Counted from the stretch's first letter, positions 24,400 to 32,399 are shown. The stretch is 32,916 nucleotides of DNA from Thermodesulfobacteriota bacterium (GCA_040755095.1 JBFMBH010000032.1:1-32916), one strand, 5' to 3'. Made by a program: numbers and translations. Notes: generated by a model not told the origin, from the letters alone.

Positions 24400-25080
24400 T
24401 CACGGCTGTTCAAACAGGGCGAAGGCCACTTCGAAGGGTTTCACGAAGGTGTCTGGCAACGACACGGCGCTGAGGGTGGCGATGGAATCATCCCGGCGGC
24501 GAACCCCGATGTTCCTGATCACAAGGGGCAACCAGCATGACCCCTCCTGGTTGGAGACCGGAGGCTGCAGGGGCACCCGCCGCATGAAGAGATTCACCAC
24601 CCGGAACGGCCCGGGCTTGGCCGACACCGTCAGCAGATGGATCTGCTTGTTGGCCTCGATGGCATTGGCAAAGAGATCGTCGGCGGTGCCAACATCGATC
24701 AAGCAGCGGCCGCTGTAGTCCCCGGCCAGCTGCAAGTCCCCCACCCCACGTCGTCTCTCCAGCCGCCGTTCCACCGGCCGCCCGGTGTCTTCCAGGAAGA
24801 CCGCGGTGTAGGCCCAATTCCGATCCTGGAAGCGCATCACCGTCTTGGCGCCGGCCGTCGCCTCGGCGGTGGGCGCCTGGGTACCGGCAAAGAAACGGAA
24901 GACACCATTGGACAACACCTCGCCGTGGAATTGGGCATCGACCACGGGGTGGTGCCATCGGGCCTCCGGCACCAGATGACGAGCCAGGGCTTTGCGGGCC
25001 TCCGACAGCAGGGTCGACGAGTTCACATACGACCGGGCGCCGATGAGAACAAAATCCGTCACGACATCCATGGGCTTCAT
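24400..25080 (-). CDS. Unrecognised 226-residue cassette protein
   Basis: No family is recognised. The product is soluble-looking with mixed alpha/beta character. Features that stand out are DFVLIGARSYVNSSTLL near the N-terminus, HHPVVDAQFHGEV, SNGVFRFFAG, RCLIDVGTADDLF (about 145) and HLLTVSAKPGPFRVVNLFMRR. There are no transmembrane segments and no metal-binding Cys clusters. It lies between the GNAT gene, whose stop is three bases upstream, and the KAS III/ACP pair. The tight spacing suggests a shared task, for example processing, reduction or transfer of the ACP-bound acyl group, but no reductase or dehydratase motif can be seen. ATG 25080 has GAGGGGCGA upstream; ATG 25071 is a possible later start. 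Confidence 0.6.
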   Translation of the reverse strand: MKPMDVVTDFVLIGARSYVNSSTLLSEARKALARHLVPEARWHHPVVDAQFHGEVLSNGVFRFFAGTQAPTAEATAGAKTVMRFQDRNWAYTAVFLEDTGRPVERRLERRRGVGDLQLAGDYSGRCLIDVGTADDLFANAIEANKQIHLLTVSAKPGPFRVVNLFMRRVPLQPPVSNQEGSCWLPLVIRNIGVRRRDDSIATLSAVSLPDTFVKPFEVAFALFEQP

Positions 25081-25083
25081 CCG

Positions 25084-25818
25084 TCATTCGCCCCTCTTCA
25101 GCATGCCCCACAGATTCTCCGCCTGCTCAGCAGCCAGCCAGGCCCGAAGCCGATCCACTGTGGATTCGGCAGGCAGATTCTTCAGCATCTCGAACAGGGC
25201 GCTCTTCCCTGGCCAAAGGGAGCCGCTCCGGGCCTCCTTGAGGCGCAGGTAATCCTCCAGCAGGCACGACGCCATCATCGTGTCCCATACCCGATGTCCC
25301 TTCCGGAAGTTGTTACGAAGAATGCCCTCGATCTGGTAGCCGAACAGCACCTGCCAGCGCTGCCATTTGATGAGTTCCACGACCTGTTCGGACTGCACAC
25401 GCTCCACGCCAACCTGTTCAAAGGCATGTTCGGTCATCCGGCACTTGGTTTCCATGGCGTAGTAGATCGAGTCGGGAGCGTCGTCCTTCTTGCCGATGAC
25501 CATGGCAAAATGACAACGCCTTTGCACGTGATCGATGAAGGACAGTGACGCTACGCCCACGAAATAATTTGCACTCTTGGGCTTGATGAGCAGGACGATT
25601 CGGTTGTCGCTGTTCGTCACCGTGTCGTAGAACCGTTCCTGCCTCTCTCTGGTATTGGGAAACACCCCCTGGTAGAGGTAGGGGGTCACGTCCGGGTCGT
25701 TGAACCAGCGGTACCATTGCTGGAGGACCCGCTCCTCCCTGGAGGGGGCGCACAGATCCACCACCTCGCCTCGGATAAAGACATCGTCCGCCGGACCTTC
25801 CTGCCCTCTGCCCGCCAT
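25084..25818 (-). CDS. GNAT-family N-acyltransferase
   Basis: The 244-residue protein has a GNAT-like core: QQWYRWFNDPDVTPYLYQG, a segment beginning VGVASLSFIDHVQRRCHFAMVIGK, and LFGYQIEGILRNNFRKGHRVWDTMMAS at the end of the core. This is the pattern of N-acyltransferases that work on nucleotide-linked amino sugars. About 45 further residues (PGKSALFEMLKNLPAEST...) form an unfamiliar tail. ATG 25818 is chosen because GGGGGAG lies at the correct distance before it; longer starts overlap the synthase gene. It is followed after three bases by the unrecognised gene and then KAS III/ACP, so it may take acyl-ACP or acetyl-CoA. The product is presumably an N-acylated deoxy sugar on the way to the nonulosonic acid. 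Confidence 0.75.
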   Translation of the reverse strand: MAGRGQEGPADDVFIRGEVVDLCAPSREERVLQQWYRWFNDPDVTPYLYQGVFPNTRERQERFYDTVTNSDNRIVLLIKPKSANYFVGVASLSFIDHVQRRCHFAMVIGKKDDAPDSIYYAMETKCRMTEHAFEQVGVERVQSEQVVELIKWQRWQVLFGYQIEGILRNNFRKGHRVWDTMMASCLLEDYLRLKEARSGSLWPGKSALFEMLKNLPAESTVDRLRAWLAAEQAENLWGMLKRGE

Positions 25819-25861
25819 GGTCATCTCCCCCGCTGCCGCCGACGGTTGGCACCCCAAGCCA

Positions 25862-26932
25862 TCAGCCATCCAATACTGCCGCCCAATCCAGTGGCGTTCC
25901 CTTACGGATGTCCCGGCTTGCCCGGCGGCCCAGGATGAGCCCATAGTACTTGGGGGCCAGTCCGTCCCCCGGCCGTATGATCCTCAGGTTGTGCTCGTTC
26001 AGCTCTTCCCCCCGGCGCACGTCCTCGACCACGTAGATGGAGCGGCGGAAGCGCAAGGAGGGTGCCTCGGCGGTGGTCACCCCGTAGGCCACCCGACCCA
26101 GCGCCTGCCATGCTTGCAGGGATTCCGCCACCAGTTGCCGCATCTCGTGCGGCTCCATGGAAAAGGCGGCATCGACACCCCCGGCGGCCCGGGAGAGCGT
26201 GAAATGCTTCTCGATTACGGTGGCGCCCATGGCCACCGCGGCCACGGCAACACCGATGCCCCGGGTATGGTCGGACAGCCCCACCTCGGCTGTGAACAGC
26301 TGCCGCAGATGGGGCAAGGTGGCCAGGTTGATGGTGTCGGCTGCCGCCGGGTAGGTGCTGGTGCACTTCAGGAGCACCAGCCGGTCGCAGCCGGCCCCTC
26401 TGGCCGTCGCCACGGCCTCGTCCAGCTCGGCGACCGTCGCCATGCCGGTGGACAGGAAGAGGGGCTTACCGGTGGCCGCCACCTTGCGGATGAGGGGCAG
26501 ATGGTTGTTCTCGAAGGAGGCAATCTTGTAGGCTGGTACCCCCATGGACTCCAACCGATCCACTGCCGCCTCGTCGAACGGGGTGCTGAAGACGGTCAGC
26601 CCCAGGTCCCGACAACGCCGAAATATGGCTTCATGCCACTCCCAGGGGGTATGAGCCTGCTCGTAAAGTTGATAGAGGGAACGATCGTGCCACAGGCTCT
26701 TCGGATCATCAATGAGGAAGCTTTCGGACCGGGCATCGATGGTCAGGGAGTCGGGGGTGTAGGTCTGTAGTTTCAGGGCGTGAGCCCCGGTGGCGGCGAC
26801 GGCATCGACGATGGCCAGGGCCGTGTCCAGGGACTGGTTGTGGTTGCCCGACATCTCGGCGATAACAAAAGGCGGCTCTTCCACGCCGATCAGCCGGCCG
26901 TTCACCACCAGTTCCCCAGCCCCCTTTCCCAT
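25862..26932 (-). CDS. pseI: PseI-like pseudaminic acid synthase (NeuB family)
   Basis: The 356-residue protein condenses phosphoenolpyruvate with a six-carbon amino sugar to a nonulosonic acid. Evidence for the PseI branch: PFVIAEMSGNHNQSLDTALAI at 21-41, ALKLQTYTPDSLT, LYQLYEQAHTPWEWH, FSTPFDEAAVDRLES, YKIASFENNHLPLIRK, LLKCTSTYPA, GLSDHTRGIG and EKHFTLSRAAGGVDAAFSM. A C-terminal SAF (antifreeze-like) domain (RRSIYVVEDVRRGEEL ... LILGRRASRDIRKGTPL) completes the usual layout, at a normal length. I therefore favour pseudaminate over sialate or legionaminate synthesis. ATG 26932 has GGGAGG upstream at good distance; the open frame starts at GTG 26956. A TIM/GNAT fusion precedes it and a GNAT follows it in the operon. 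Confidence 0.85.
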   Translation of the reverse strand: MGKGAGELVVNGRLIGVEEPPFVIAEMSGNHNQSLDTALAIVDAVAATGAHALKLQTYTPDSLTIDARSESFLIDDPKSLWHDRSLYQLYEQAHTPWEWHEAIFRRCRDLGLTVFSTPFDEAAVDRLESMGVPAYKIASFENNHLPLIRKVAATGKPLFLSTGMATVAELDEAVATARGAGCDRLVLLKCTSTYPAAADTINLATLPHLRQLFTAEVGLSDHTRGIGVAVAAVAMGATVIEKHFTLSRAAGGVDAAFSMEPHEMRQLVAESLQAWQALGRVAYGVTTAEAPSLRFRRSIYVVEDVRRGEELNEHNLRIIRPGDGLAPKYYGLILGRRASRDIRKGTPLDWAAVLDG

Positions 26933-26971
26933 GATCGTGTCATCCTCCCTGCGCACAGCCCCTGACCGCTG

Positions 26972-28192
26972 TCAACCTGCCAACCTCTGAAGCTGCCCGG
27001 CTGGTCGGACATAGAGCAACAGATCGCCCTCGCGACCGGTGCAGCTCATGCCGATGGCCTCGGCCATGCGGATCGAGGCCTGATTGCCGGGTTTGATAAC
27101 TGCCCTCAGGACCCCGGGCATGGTCGCGGCCAGCTGGGCCAGCATTCGCTTGCCAATGCCGCGGCCCGTCGCCCGGGGTGCCACGATCCAGGACAGCTCC
27201 CAGCCGTGGTCAACGGCATCGGCACGCACCATGCCCACCGGCAGACCGTTCTCCTCCGCCACCGAGATCCTTCGGGCCGGATCGGCCAGGACAGCGCCCA
27301 GCCACCGTTCGTGCTCCTGCCTGTCCAGCAGCCGGGAATGGCGGCTGGCCTGCCTGGCTTCATCCGTGTTGCGCCAGGCAAGGAGCAGATGCCGATCGGC
27401 CCAGGTGGCAGGGCGCAGGCCGATGGCGCTCACCGCGGGCCTGAGACGGCTCCGCAGCCAGTGCACATCCCGAACGAAGTCGTCGAGGCCAGAGTCCGGC
27501 CGTCGGGGAGTCTCAAGGCTCAACCAGCAGCTCCGCGGCAGAAAAGCGACCAGCTCGCCCACAGGCAGGTCACCCTGCCCCAGATTGAGGTGCACGTCGA
27601 TCTCCGAGGCCTGCCATCCGTCCGCCAGGTGGAAGTGCCGGGGTGACAACCCCGCCAGATCCCCCACCACCTGCAAGGGGTCCTGTCCCAGGGAGCGGGC
27701 GGCGCAGACGGCATGACCAAAATCGAGCACCAGTCCGGCTGCTACGCCGGCGGCCAGAATCTGACCGATTTCCCCAGCGCTGTAGCCCCGGCAGCTCTGC
27801 CCTCCCAGCCCCAGCCGGGGCTTGTTTTCCACCTGGATGCGGCTGTCGTCCAGCAGCCGCAGCTGGCGGATGGTCTCGGCCAACGTGCCGTCGCAGCCGG
27901 GATGGACGATGATGGTGTCTGCGGCGAGAAGATCGGCCAGCCGCTGCACCTCCGCCATGGCGGCCCGGTTGGTGGCCTCCAGCTGCCGCTCCGCCAGGTT
28001 GACACCGTGGCCGGCATGGGGGGCGTGGAGGAGAAACGGCAGGCCGGACCGGCTCCAGAGGTCGGCTGTGGCCTCTACGCTGCCGGGCACCACATAAAGC
28101 TCGATATAGTCAAACAGGCCGTCGGCATGCCGCTCCTGCGCCTGCCGGCTCAGCCCTGTATCCGTTGACCAGAGCTTGAGACCAAGCCGCAT
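26972..28192 (-). CDS. Fusion of a TIM-barrel sugar isomerase-like domain and a PseH-like GNAT
   Basis: The 406-residue protein has two domains. Residues 1 to about 255 form a xylose-isomerase-like TIM barrel: LHAPHAGHGVNLAE, DTIIVHPGCDGTLAET, IQVENKPRLG, GLVLDFGHAVCA and HFHLADG, with His, Asp and Glu in the places where AP-endonuclease-2-type isomerases or epimerases bind metal. Residues from about 258 to 395 are a GNAT: GLRPATWADRHLLLAWRNTD, SWIVAPRATGRGIGKRMLAQL (acetyl-CoA pyrophosphate loop) and NQASIRMAEAIGMS. The GNAT is written like PseH, or the acetyltransferase half of PseG/PseH fusions, which acetylates an amino group of a UDP-sugar. Joining it to a TIM barrel in place of the UDP-sugar hydrolase PseG is unusual. 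The start is GTG or ATG at 28192; it is followed by pseI. Confidence 0.8.
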   Translation of the reverse strand: MRLGLKLWSTDTGLSRQAQERHADGLFDYIELYVVPGSVEATADLWSRSGLPFLLHAPHAGHGVNLAERQLEATNRAAMAEVQRLADLLAADTIIVHPGCDGTLAETIRQLRLLDDSRIQVENKPRLGLGGQSCRGYSAGEIGQILAAGVAAGLVLDFGHAVCAARSLGQDPLQVVGDLAGLSPRHFHLADGWQASEIDVHLNLGQGDLPVGELVAFLPRSCWLSLETPRRPDSGLDDFVRDVHWLRSRLRPAVSAIGLRPATWADRHLLLAWRNTDEARQASRHSRLLDRQEHERWLGAVLADPARRISVAEENGLPVGMVRADAVDHGWELSWIVAPRATGRGIGKRMLAQLAATMPGVLRAVIKPGNQASIRMAEAIGMSCTGREGDLLLYVRPAGQLQRLAG

Positions 28193-28237
28193 CGGTCAGC
28201 GCCCCCCGGTTCCGGCCGCCCCGCGCCGGGAACGGTG

Positions 28238-29521
28238 CTACAATATGACGTATTCACTCTGCTGATTGAGGCTCTCCCCCTCCTCGATGTGCTCGTCTCG
28301 ACAGGAGCCCTTGCGCGGGGTGCGGATGAAGCCCTTGCAGTCCGGTTGCAGCGGCAGCCGTGCTGCCTCCACCCCCGGATCCTGGAGGTGGTTGCCGATG
28401 TGATCCTTGACCTGCCATCGCCCATCCTGGCCCTTTTCCCAGATGCTCGGATCCCGCATCGGTTCCACCAGGGCCTCGAATTCCTCCTCGGTCATGCCGA
28501 TAAAGCGTAAGTACAGATCCAGGTCTGCCGGCCGCACCGGATCGTACTGCATGACCATGGCAATCCCTTCCTCCCGGGTCATGCGGCGGTGACGGATCTC
28601 GGTGCTGGCGTCATCCGTGGCCCGGCCGTAGCCGAACTTCAGATACTTGAGATAGTCGTGGACGCCGTTGGCGTGGATGTCCTCGAGCTTGTCGTAGAGG
28701 TTGAAAGTCCGGTCCCGTCGCTGGGCCGTTTCAAAGCCGTACTTCTCGATCATCAGCTCGGTCTGTTTCCGGGCATTCCAACTGATGAAGTTGCTGAGAT
28801 AGATCCCGCGCAGCCCCACCTCTTCGATCTCTTCATCCGAAGGATAGAAAAAGGCGGCCAGATCCCGGGGGGTAAAAGGCGAGTCCCGGCGGTTGAGCAG
28901 GTCCTCGGGCTCGAAGCCGCGCATGTCGTGCTCCTGACGCTTCTTCTTGGTAAACTCCACCATGTCGTCCTGGTTGAACATGCCGGTAAGCTCAGTGAAG
29001 CCCTCTTCCCCCCAGATCATGAGGGGAATCTTGTAACGGACCGCGATCTGGATCGGGAAGGTCATGATGCCGGCATGATAATGCCAGGTGATGTCACCAA
29101 CGTGCTCCAGCATGTAGCGGCTGATCTTGCGCACGGAATCCGGATTGATCGTGAAGCGTAACAGATCGCAGCTGAACTGCTTCACGAGATTGGCGAGATT
29201 GCGCATACCAAGCTTGGTGTTGAACAGGTGATTGTACGTGACGAGCAGCGGATTCATGCCGTAGACCTCCTTCATCAGGTAGGTCTGGTAATGGCTGTCC
29301 TTGCCGCCGCTGACCGGGATGATGCAATCGTAAACCTGGTTCTGCTCCCGGGCCCGTGCCTTGTACTCCGCCAGCAGGTCCCGCAACCACCGTTCCCGCT
29401 CGGTCCAGTCGATCCGCCGCCTGGATTCGATCACACGGCAGCCGCTGCATACGCCGCTGCCATCGAAGATGATGTCGGGCTTGGCATTGGCCGGATAGCA
29501 ACAACGCTGACAATACTCCAC
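28238..29521 (-). CDS. N-acetyl sugar amidotransferase (PseA/WbpG family)
   Basis: The 427-residue enzyme has the PP-loop ATP motif PVSGGKDSHYQTYL (SGGKDS at 71-76) and a zinc pair C4-x2-C7 with C25-x2-C28, the hallmark of N-acetyl sugar amidotransferases. ATP activates the acetamido carbonyl, ammonia attacks it and an acetamidino group results, as with PseA in Campylobacter and WbpG in Pseudomonas. The following neighbours upstream, HisF-like and HisH-like proteins, would supply that ammonia from glutamine, so the three form a functional set. A tail after residue 390 is rich in charge and less conserved. ATG 29521 lies 12 bases after the HisF-like stop, with GGGAGGACAGCC upstream. A pseudaminic acid with an acetamidino group is the likely product. 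Confidence 0.9.
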   Translation of the reverse strand: MEYCQRCCYPANAKPDIIFDGSGVCSGCRVIESRRRIDWTERERWLRDLLAEYKARAREQNQVYDCIIPVSGGKDSHYQTYLMKEVYGMNPLLVTYNHLFNTKLGMRNLANLVKQFSCDLLRFTINPDSVRKISRYMLEHVGDITWHYHAGIMTFPIQIAVRYKIPLMIWGEEGFTELTGMFNQDDMVEFTKKKRQEHDMRGFEPEDLLNRRDSPFTPRDLAAFFYPSDEEIEEVGLRGIYLSNFISWNARKQTELMIEKYGFETAQRRDRTFNLYDKLEDIHANGVHDYLKYLKFGYGRATDDASTEIRHRRMTREEGIAMVMQYDPVRPADLDLYLRFIGMTEEEFEALVEPMRDPSIWEKGQDGRWQVKDHIGNHLQDPGVEAARLPLQPDCKGFIRTPRKGSCRDEHIEEGESLNQQSEYVIL

Positions 29522-29533
29522 GGCTGTCCTCCC

Positions 29534-30352
29534 TCAAACACGATATTGCACTTCGTACTTCGGCTTTCTTTGCGTCAGATTCTTGAAGAAGACGGTCTCC
29601 CGCATCTCCACCTGCTGCTGCACCATGTACTCCTTGGCTTTCTTGGTGCTGTGTTCGGTGAAATGGAAGATGTTGGCCGCCGATACTGCTGCCGCTCCCC
29701 CCCGGGTGATGCCGTCCACCAGATGCTGCCAGTTGCCCACCCCTCCCGAGGCGATGACCGGGACACCCACGCCTTCCGCCACCCGCCGGGTCAGTTCCAG
29801 ATCGAACCCTTGCCGGGATCCGTCCTGGTCGATGGAGGTGAGGTAGATCTCGCCTGCCCCCCGTTCCTCAACGATCCGGGCCCAGGACAACGGGTCAAGC
29901 CCGGTGGGCTGCCGGCCCCGGTCAACTATCACCTCGTACCGCCCCTCCTGGTCACGCCGCACATCCATGGAAACGACGATGCACTGGCTGCCGAAGGTGC
30001 GGGCGCAGGTCGCCACCAGCTCCTCCTGCCGATAAGCCTCGGTGTTGATCACCACCTTGTCGGCTCCCAGCTGGAGAAAGGTGCGTACGTGCTCCGGCCG
30101 GGAGATCCAACCGCCCACGGTCAGCGGCACGAAACAGCGCTCCGACAGGTCGCGCACGATCTGCCCGAAGGGCTCCCGGAACTCCTGATCCCGGCTGACG
30201 TCCAGAAGCACGATTTCGTCCACCGCCCAGGTATTGAAGAAATCGACGGCGGTGATGGCATTGCCGATGACGTTGGTGTGCGCAAAGCGGATGCTCTGGA
30301 CGATGCGGCCGTGACGGGCCAACAGGGTGGCGATGAGTCTCTTCTTAAGCAT
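29534..30352 (-). CDS. HisF-like ammonia-using partner subunit
   Basis: The 272-residue beta/alpha barrel resembles HisF, the cyclase subunit of imidazole glycerol phosphate synthase: TVGGWISRPEHVRTFLQLGADKVVIN, SASGGVGNWQH-like VIASGGVGNWQHL and GGAAAVSAANIFHF are clear. The normal N-terminus IACLDVKDGRVVKG reads IATLLARHGRIVQS here, so the first catalytic Asp (Asp11 in Thermotoga HisF) is replaced by Leu. That argues against histidine biosynthesis and for an ammonia channel serving the next gene, an N-acetyl sugar amidotransferase. It overlaps the HisH-like gene by eight bases. Pseudomonas and Campylobacter glycan loci carry similar HisH/HisF paralogues beside an amidotransferase. Confidence 0.88.
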   Translation of the reverse strand: MLKKRLIATLLARHGRIVQSIRFAHTNVIGNAITAVDFFNTWAVDEIVLLDVSRDQEFREPFGQIVRDLSERCFVPLTVGGWISRPEHVRTFLQLGADKVVINTEAYRQEELVATCARTFGSQCIVVSMDVRRDQEGRYEVIVDRGRQPTGLDPLSWARIVEERGAGEIYLTSIDQDGSRQGFDLELTRRVAEGVGVPVIASGGVGNWQHLVDGITRGGAAAVSAANIFHFTEHSTKKAKEYMVQQQVEMRETVFFKNLTQRKPKYEVQYRV

Positions 30353-30986
30353 GCGGCGCCTCGTGCGCGCAACTGTCCAGGAAGTTGCGCAGCAGCTTCA
30401 GGCCTGCCGCCTGGCTCTTTTCCGGATGGAACTGCACCCCGTGGATGTGCCCGAGGGACACGCTGGCCACCACGTCCGTGCCGTGCCAGCAGCGGGAAGT
30501 GACTAGATGTGCCGACTCCGGTACCGGTCGCAGGTGGTAGCTGTGCACGAAGTAGAAGACCGGCCGGGGGGCGAGATCCCGGAATAGCGGCCCGAAGCCT
30601 ACGACCTCGACGTCGTTCCAGCCTATATGCGGCACCTTGAAGGCCCCGCCCTCGGGCACGATCCTCTCGACCGTTCCCGGCAGCCAGCCCAGGCCCTTGG
30701 TCACCCCGTGCTCGTGGCTCTCCGAGGCCAGGAACTGCATGCCGAGACAGACCCCCAGGTAGGGCTTACGCCGGTCCAGCACCTGACGACTCAGGGCCTC
30801 GATCATCCCCAGTTCCCGCAGCCTGCGCATGCCGTCTTCGAAAGCACCAACCCCGGGCAGCACGATGGCGTCCGCTGCCTCCAGATCGGTTGCCGCGCGG
30901 GTGACCAGCACTTGACAGCCCAGCGCCAGGAAGGCGTTGGCGATGGAACGTAGATTGCCCATGCCGTAATCGATGATGGCGAGCAT
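30345..30986 (-). CDS. HisH-like glutamine amidotransferase subunit
   Basis: The 213-residue protein is a class I glutaminase with an intact triad: Cys80 in YLGVCLGMQFL, and His187 and Glu189 in VQFHPEKS near the end. IIDYGMGNLRSIANAF and LPGVGAFEDGM place it in the HisH family. It hydrolyses glutamine and passes ammonia to a HisF-type partner, here the overlapping next gene. I prefer ATG 30986 (MLAIIDYGMGN, starting directly with the first strand); GTG 30992 would add two residues. A gap of 43 bases separates it from the aminotransferase. Histidine biosynthesis is an unlikely role since the partner HisF lacks its first catalytic Asp and the rest of the his operon is absent. Confidence 0.88.
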   Translation of the reverse strand: MLAIIDYGMGNLRSIANAFLALGCQVLVTRAATDLEAADAIVLPGVGAFEDGMRRLRELGMIEALSRQVLDRRKPYLGVCLGMQFLASESHEHGVTKGLGWLPGTVERIVPEGGAFKVPHIGWNDVEVVGFGPLFRDLAPRPVFYFVHSYHLRPVPESAHLVTSRCWHGTDVVASVSLGHIHGVQFHPEKSQAAGLKLLRNFLDSCAHEAPHA

Positions 30987-31029
30987 GACCACCGTCCGCT
31001 GCCCGCCGGAGCGCCTGCTCCGGCGGGGT

Positions 31030-32361
31030 TCAGATCAGCCGGGCGAAACCGGCGCTGGCCGGCTGGCCACGGAGGGCCGCCAGCAGCACCCCCTCGTCCC
31101 CCAGGGTCGCCAGCTCCCCGAAACACTCGTCCACCAGGCGCAGATACGAGGTTACGTGTTCTTCCTGGTGGGCGTACATGGCGTAGAAGAGCGTCGAGGC
31201 CAGGCAGCCCCGGTCCAGCATCATTTGCACGAACAAGGCCTTGCGTTGCTGGGGCAGCGAGTCCTGGAAGGCGAAGTGACTTAACGGCGGGATGCCGCCG
31301 ACCGAGATCCGCAGGCCATGCCGGGCCGCTGCCTTACGCCAGCCCTCCTGTACCAGGCCACCGACCCGCACCAGATGGTCCGCCGCCTGACAGGCCCGGT
31401 GCTTGCGAACGGTGGCCAGGGCTGCTGCCGGCCCCAGCCGCTCGGTCCAGCACGTGCTACTGATGAAGCTCTCCTGGGCTGCGGCCATCACCTCGGCGCG
31501 ACCGATGACGGCGCCGATGGCGTAGCCGTTGCCCAAGGCCTTGGAAAAGACCGCCAGGTCCGGGGCGACGCCCAGGATCAGATGGGCACCGCCTGAGCAT
31601 AGCCGGAATCCCGCCGAGATCTCATCGAAGATGAAGACGGCACCGTTCTTGGCGGCCAGATCTCTGACCCCAGCCAAGAAGCCGGGAGCAGGGGTATCGT
31701 TGCGGATGGGCTCCATGACGACTGCGGCCAGGCTAGCGCCGTGGCGGGCGCAGATCGCTTCCAGTTCCGGCAGCTGGTTGTACCGAAACGGCAAGGCGGT
31801 GCCGGCCAGGCCAGCAGGCACGCCGCGGGGGCTCAGGCCCGGCATGAGATGGCCTTCCAGAGCCGTGCCACTGGCCAGGTTGGCGGCCAGGTACCAGTCG
31901 TGCCAGCCATGGTAGCCACAGAAGGCGACCAGGTCCCGACCGGTGTGGGCCCTGGCGATGCGAACAGCTACGGCCATGGCCTCGCCGCCGGCCCGGGTAA
32001 AGCGCACCATCTGGGCCCAGGGGTGGATCTCGCACAGGAGTTCCGCCAGCTCCACCTCCTCCGGACAGTTGAGGGACGAGCTGACGCCGTCGGCGATGGC
32101 GCGGCGCACCGCCTCGTCCACCTCCGGATCCCCGTAGCCCAGGATGTTGGCGCCAATGCCGGCGATGCTCATGTCCAGGTATCGGTTGCCGTCCAGATCC
32201 CAGACCTCCACCCCCTGGGCGCGGCTGAAATAGCCTGGCCAAACCCCCAGGGAGAAGCGGTCCGGCCGCTTGGACAGAAGCTGGGTCATGCCCGGTATGC
32301 AAACTCGCGCCCGGGCCTGCATGGCCAGGCTCAGCGAAAGATCCCGTGGTCGGTTTTCCAT
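31030..32361 (-). CDS. Class III PLP aminotransferase (glutamate-1-semialdehyde aminomutase-like)
   Basis: The 443-residue protein has the class III aminotransferase signature: VWDLDGNRYLDM, RFTRAGGEAMAVAVRIARAHTGR, CGYHGWHDWY, AAVVMEPIRND, FIFDEISAGFR and FSKALGNGYAIGAVIG, with the PLP-binding Lys at residue 274. The sequence most resembles glutamate-1-semialdehyde aminomutase, but the location in a nonulosonic-acid locus suggests transamination of a sugar or sugar-derived aldehyde or ketone. PseC, the usual enzyme for the pseudaminate pathway, is from another aminotransferase class and is not visible here. ATG 32361 has GTGGAGTTG upstream; 48 more upstream codons in frame lie in the oxidoreductase region and are rejected. 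It follows the partial oxidoreductase by 38 bases. Confidence 0.85.
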   Translation of the reverse strand: MENRPRDLSLSLAMQARARVCIPGMTQLLSKRPDRFSLGVWPGYFSRAQGVEVWDLDGNRYLDMSIAGIGANILGYGDPEVDEAVRRAIADGVSSSLNCPEEVELAELLCEIHPWAQMVRFTRAGGEAMAVAVRIARAHTGRDLVAFCGYHGWHDWYLAANLASGTALEGHLMPGLSPRGVPAGLAGTALPFRYNQLPELEAICARHGASLAAVVMEPIRNDTPAPGFLAGVRDLAAKNGAVFIFDEISAGFRLCSGGAHLILGVAPDLAVFSKALGNGYAIGAVIGRAEVMAAAQESFISSTCWTERLGPAAALATVRKHRACQAADHLVRVGGLVQEGWRKAAARHGLRISVGGIPPLSHFAFQDSLPQQRKALFVQMMLDRGCLASTLFYAMYAHQEEHVTSYLRLVDECFGELATLGDEGVLLAALRGQPASAGFARLI

Positions 32362-32399
32362 GCCCAACTCCACCCCTGAGTCGACCTGCCCCGGCGCTC

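Noticed and set aside
29534-30986. HisH/HisF as histidine biosynthesis genes
   Set aside because: The HisF-like N-terminus lacks its catalytic Asp, no other his gene is present, and an N-acetyl sugar amidotransferase follows.
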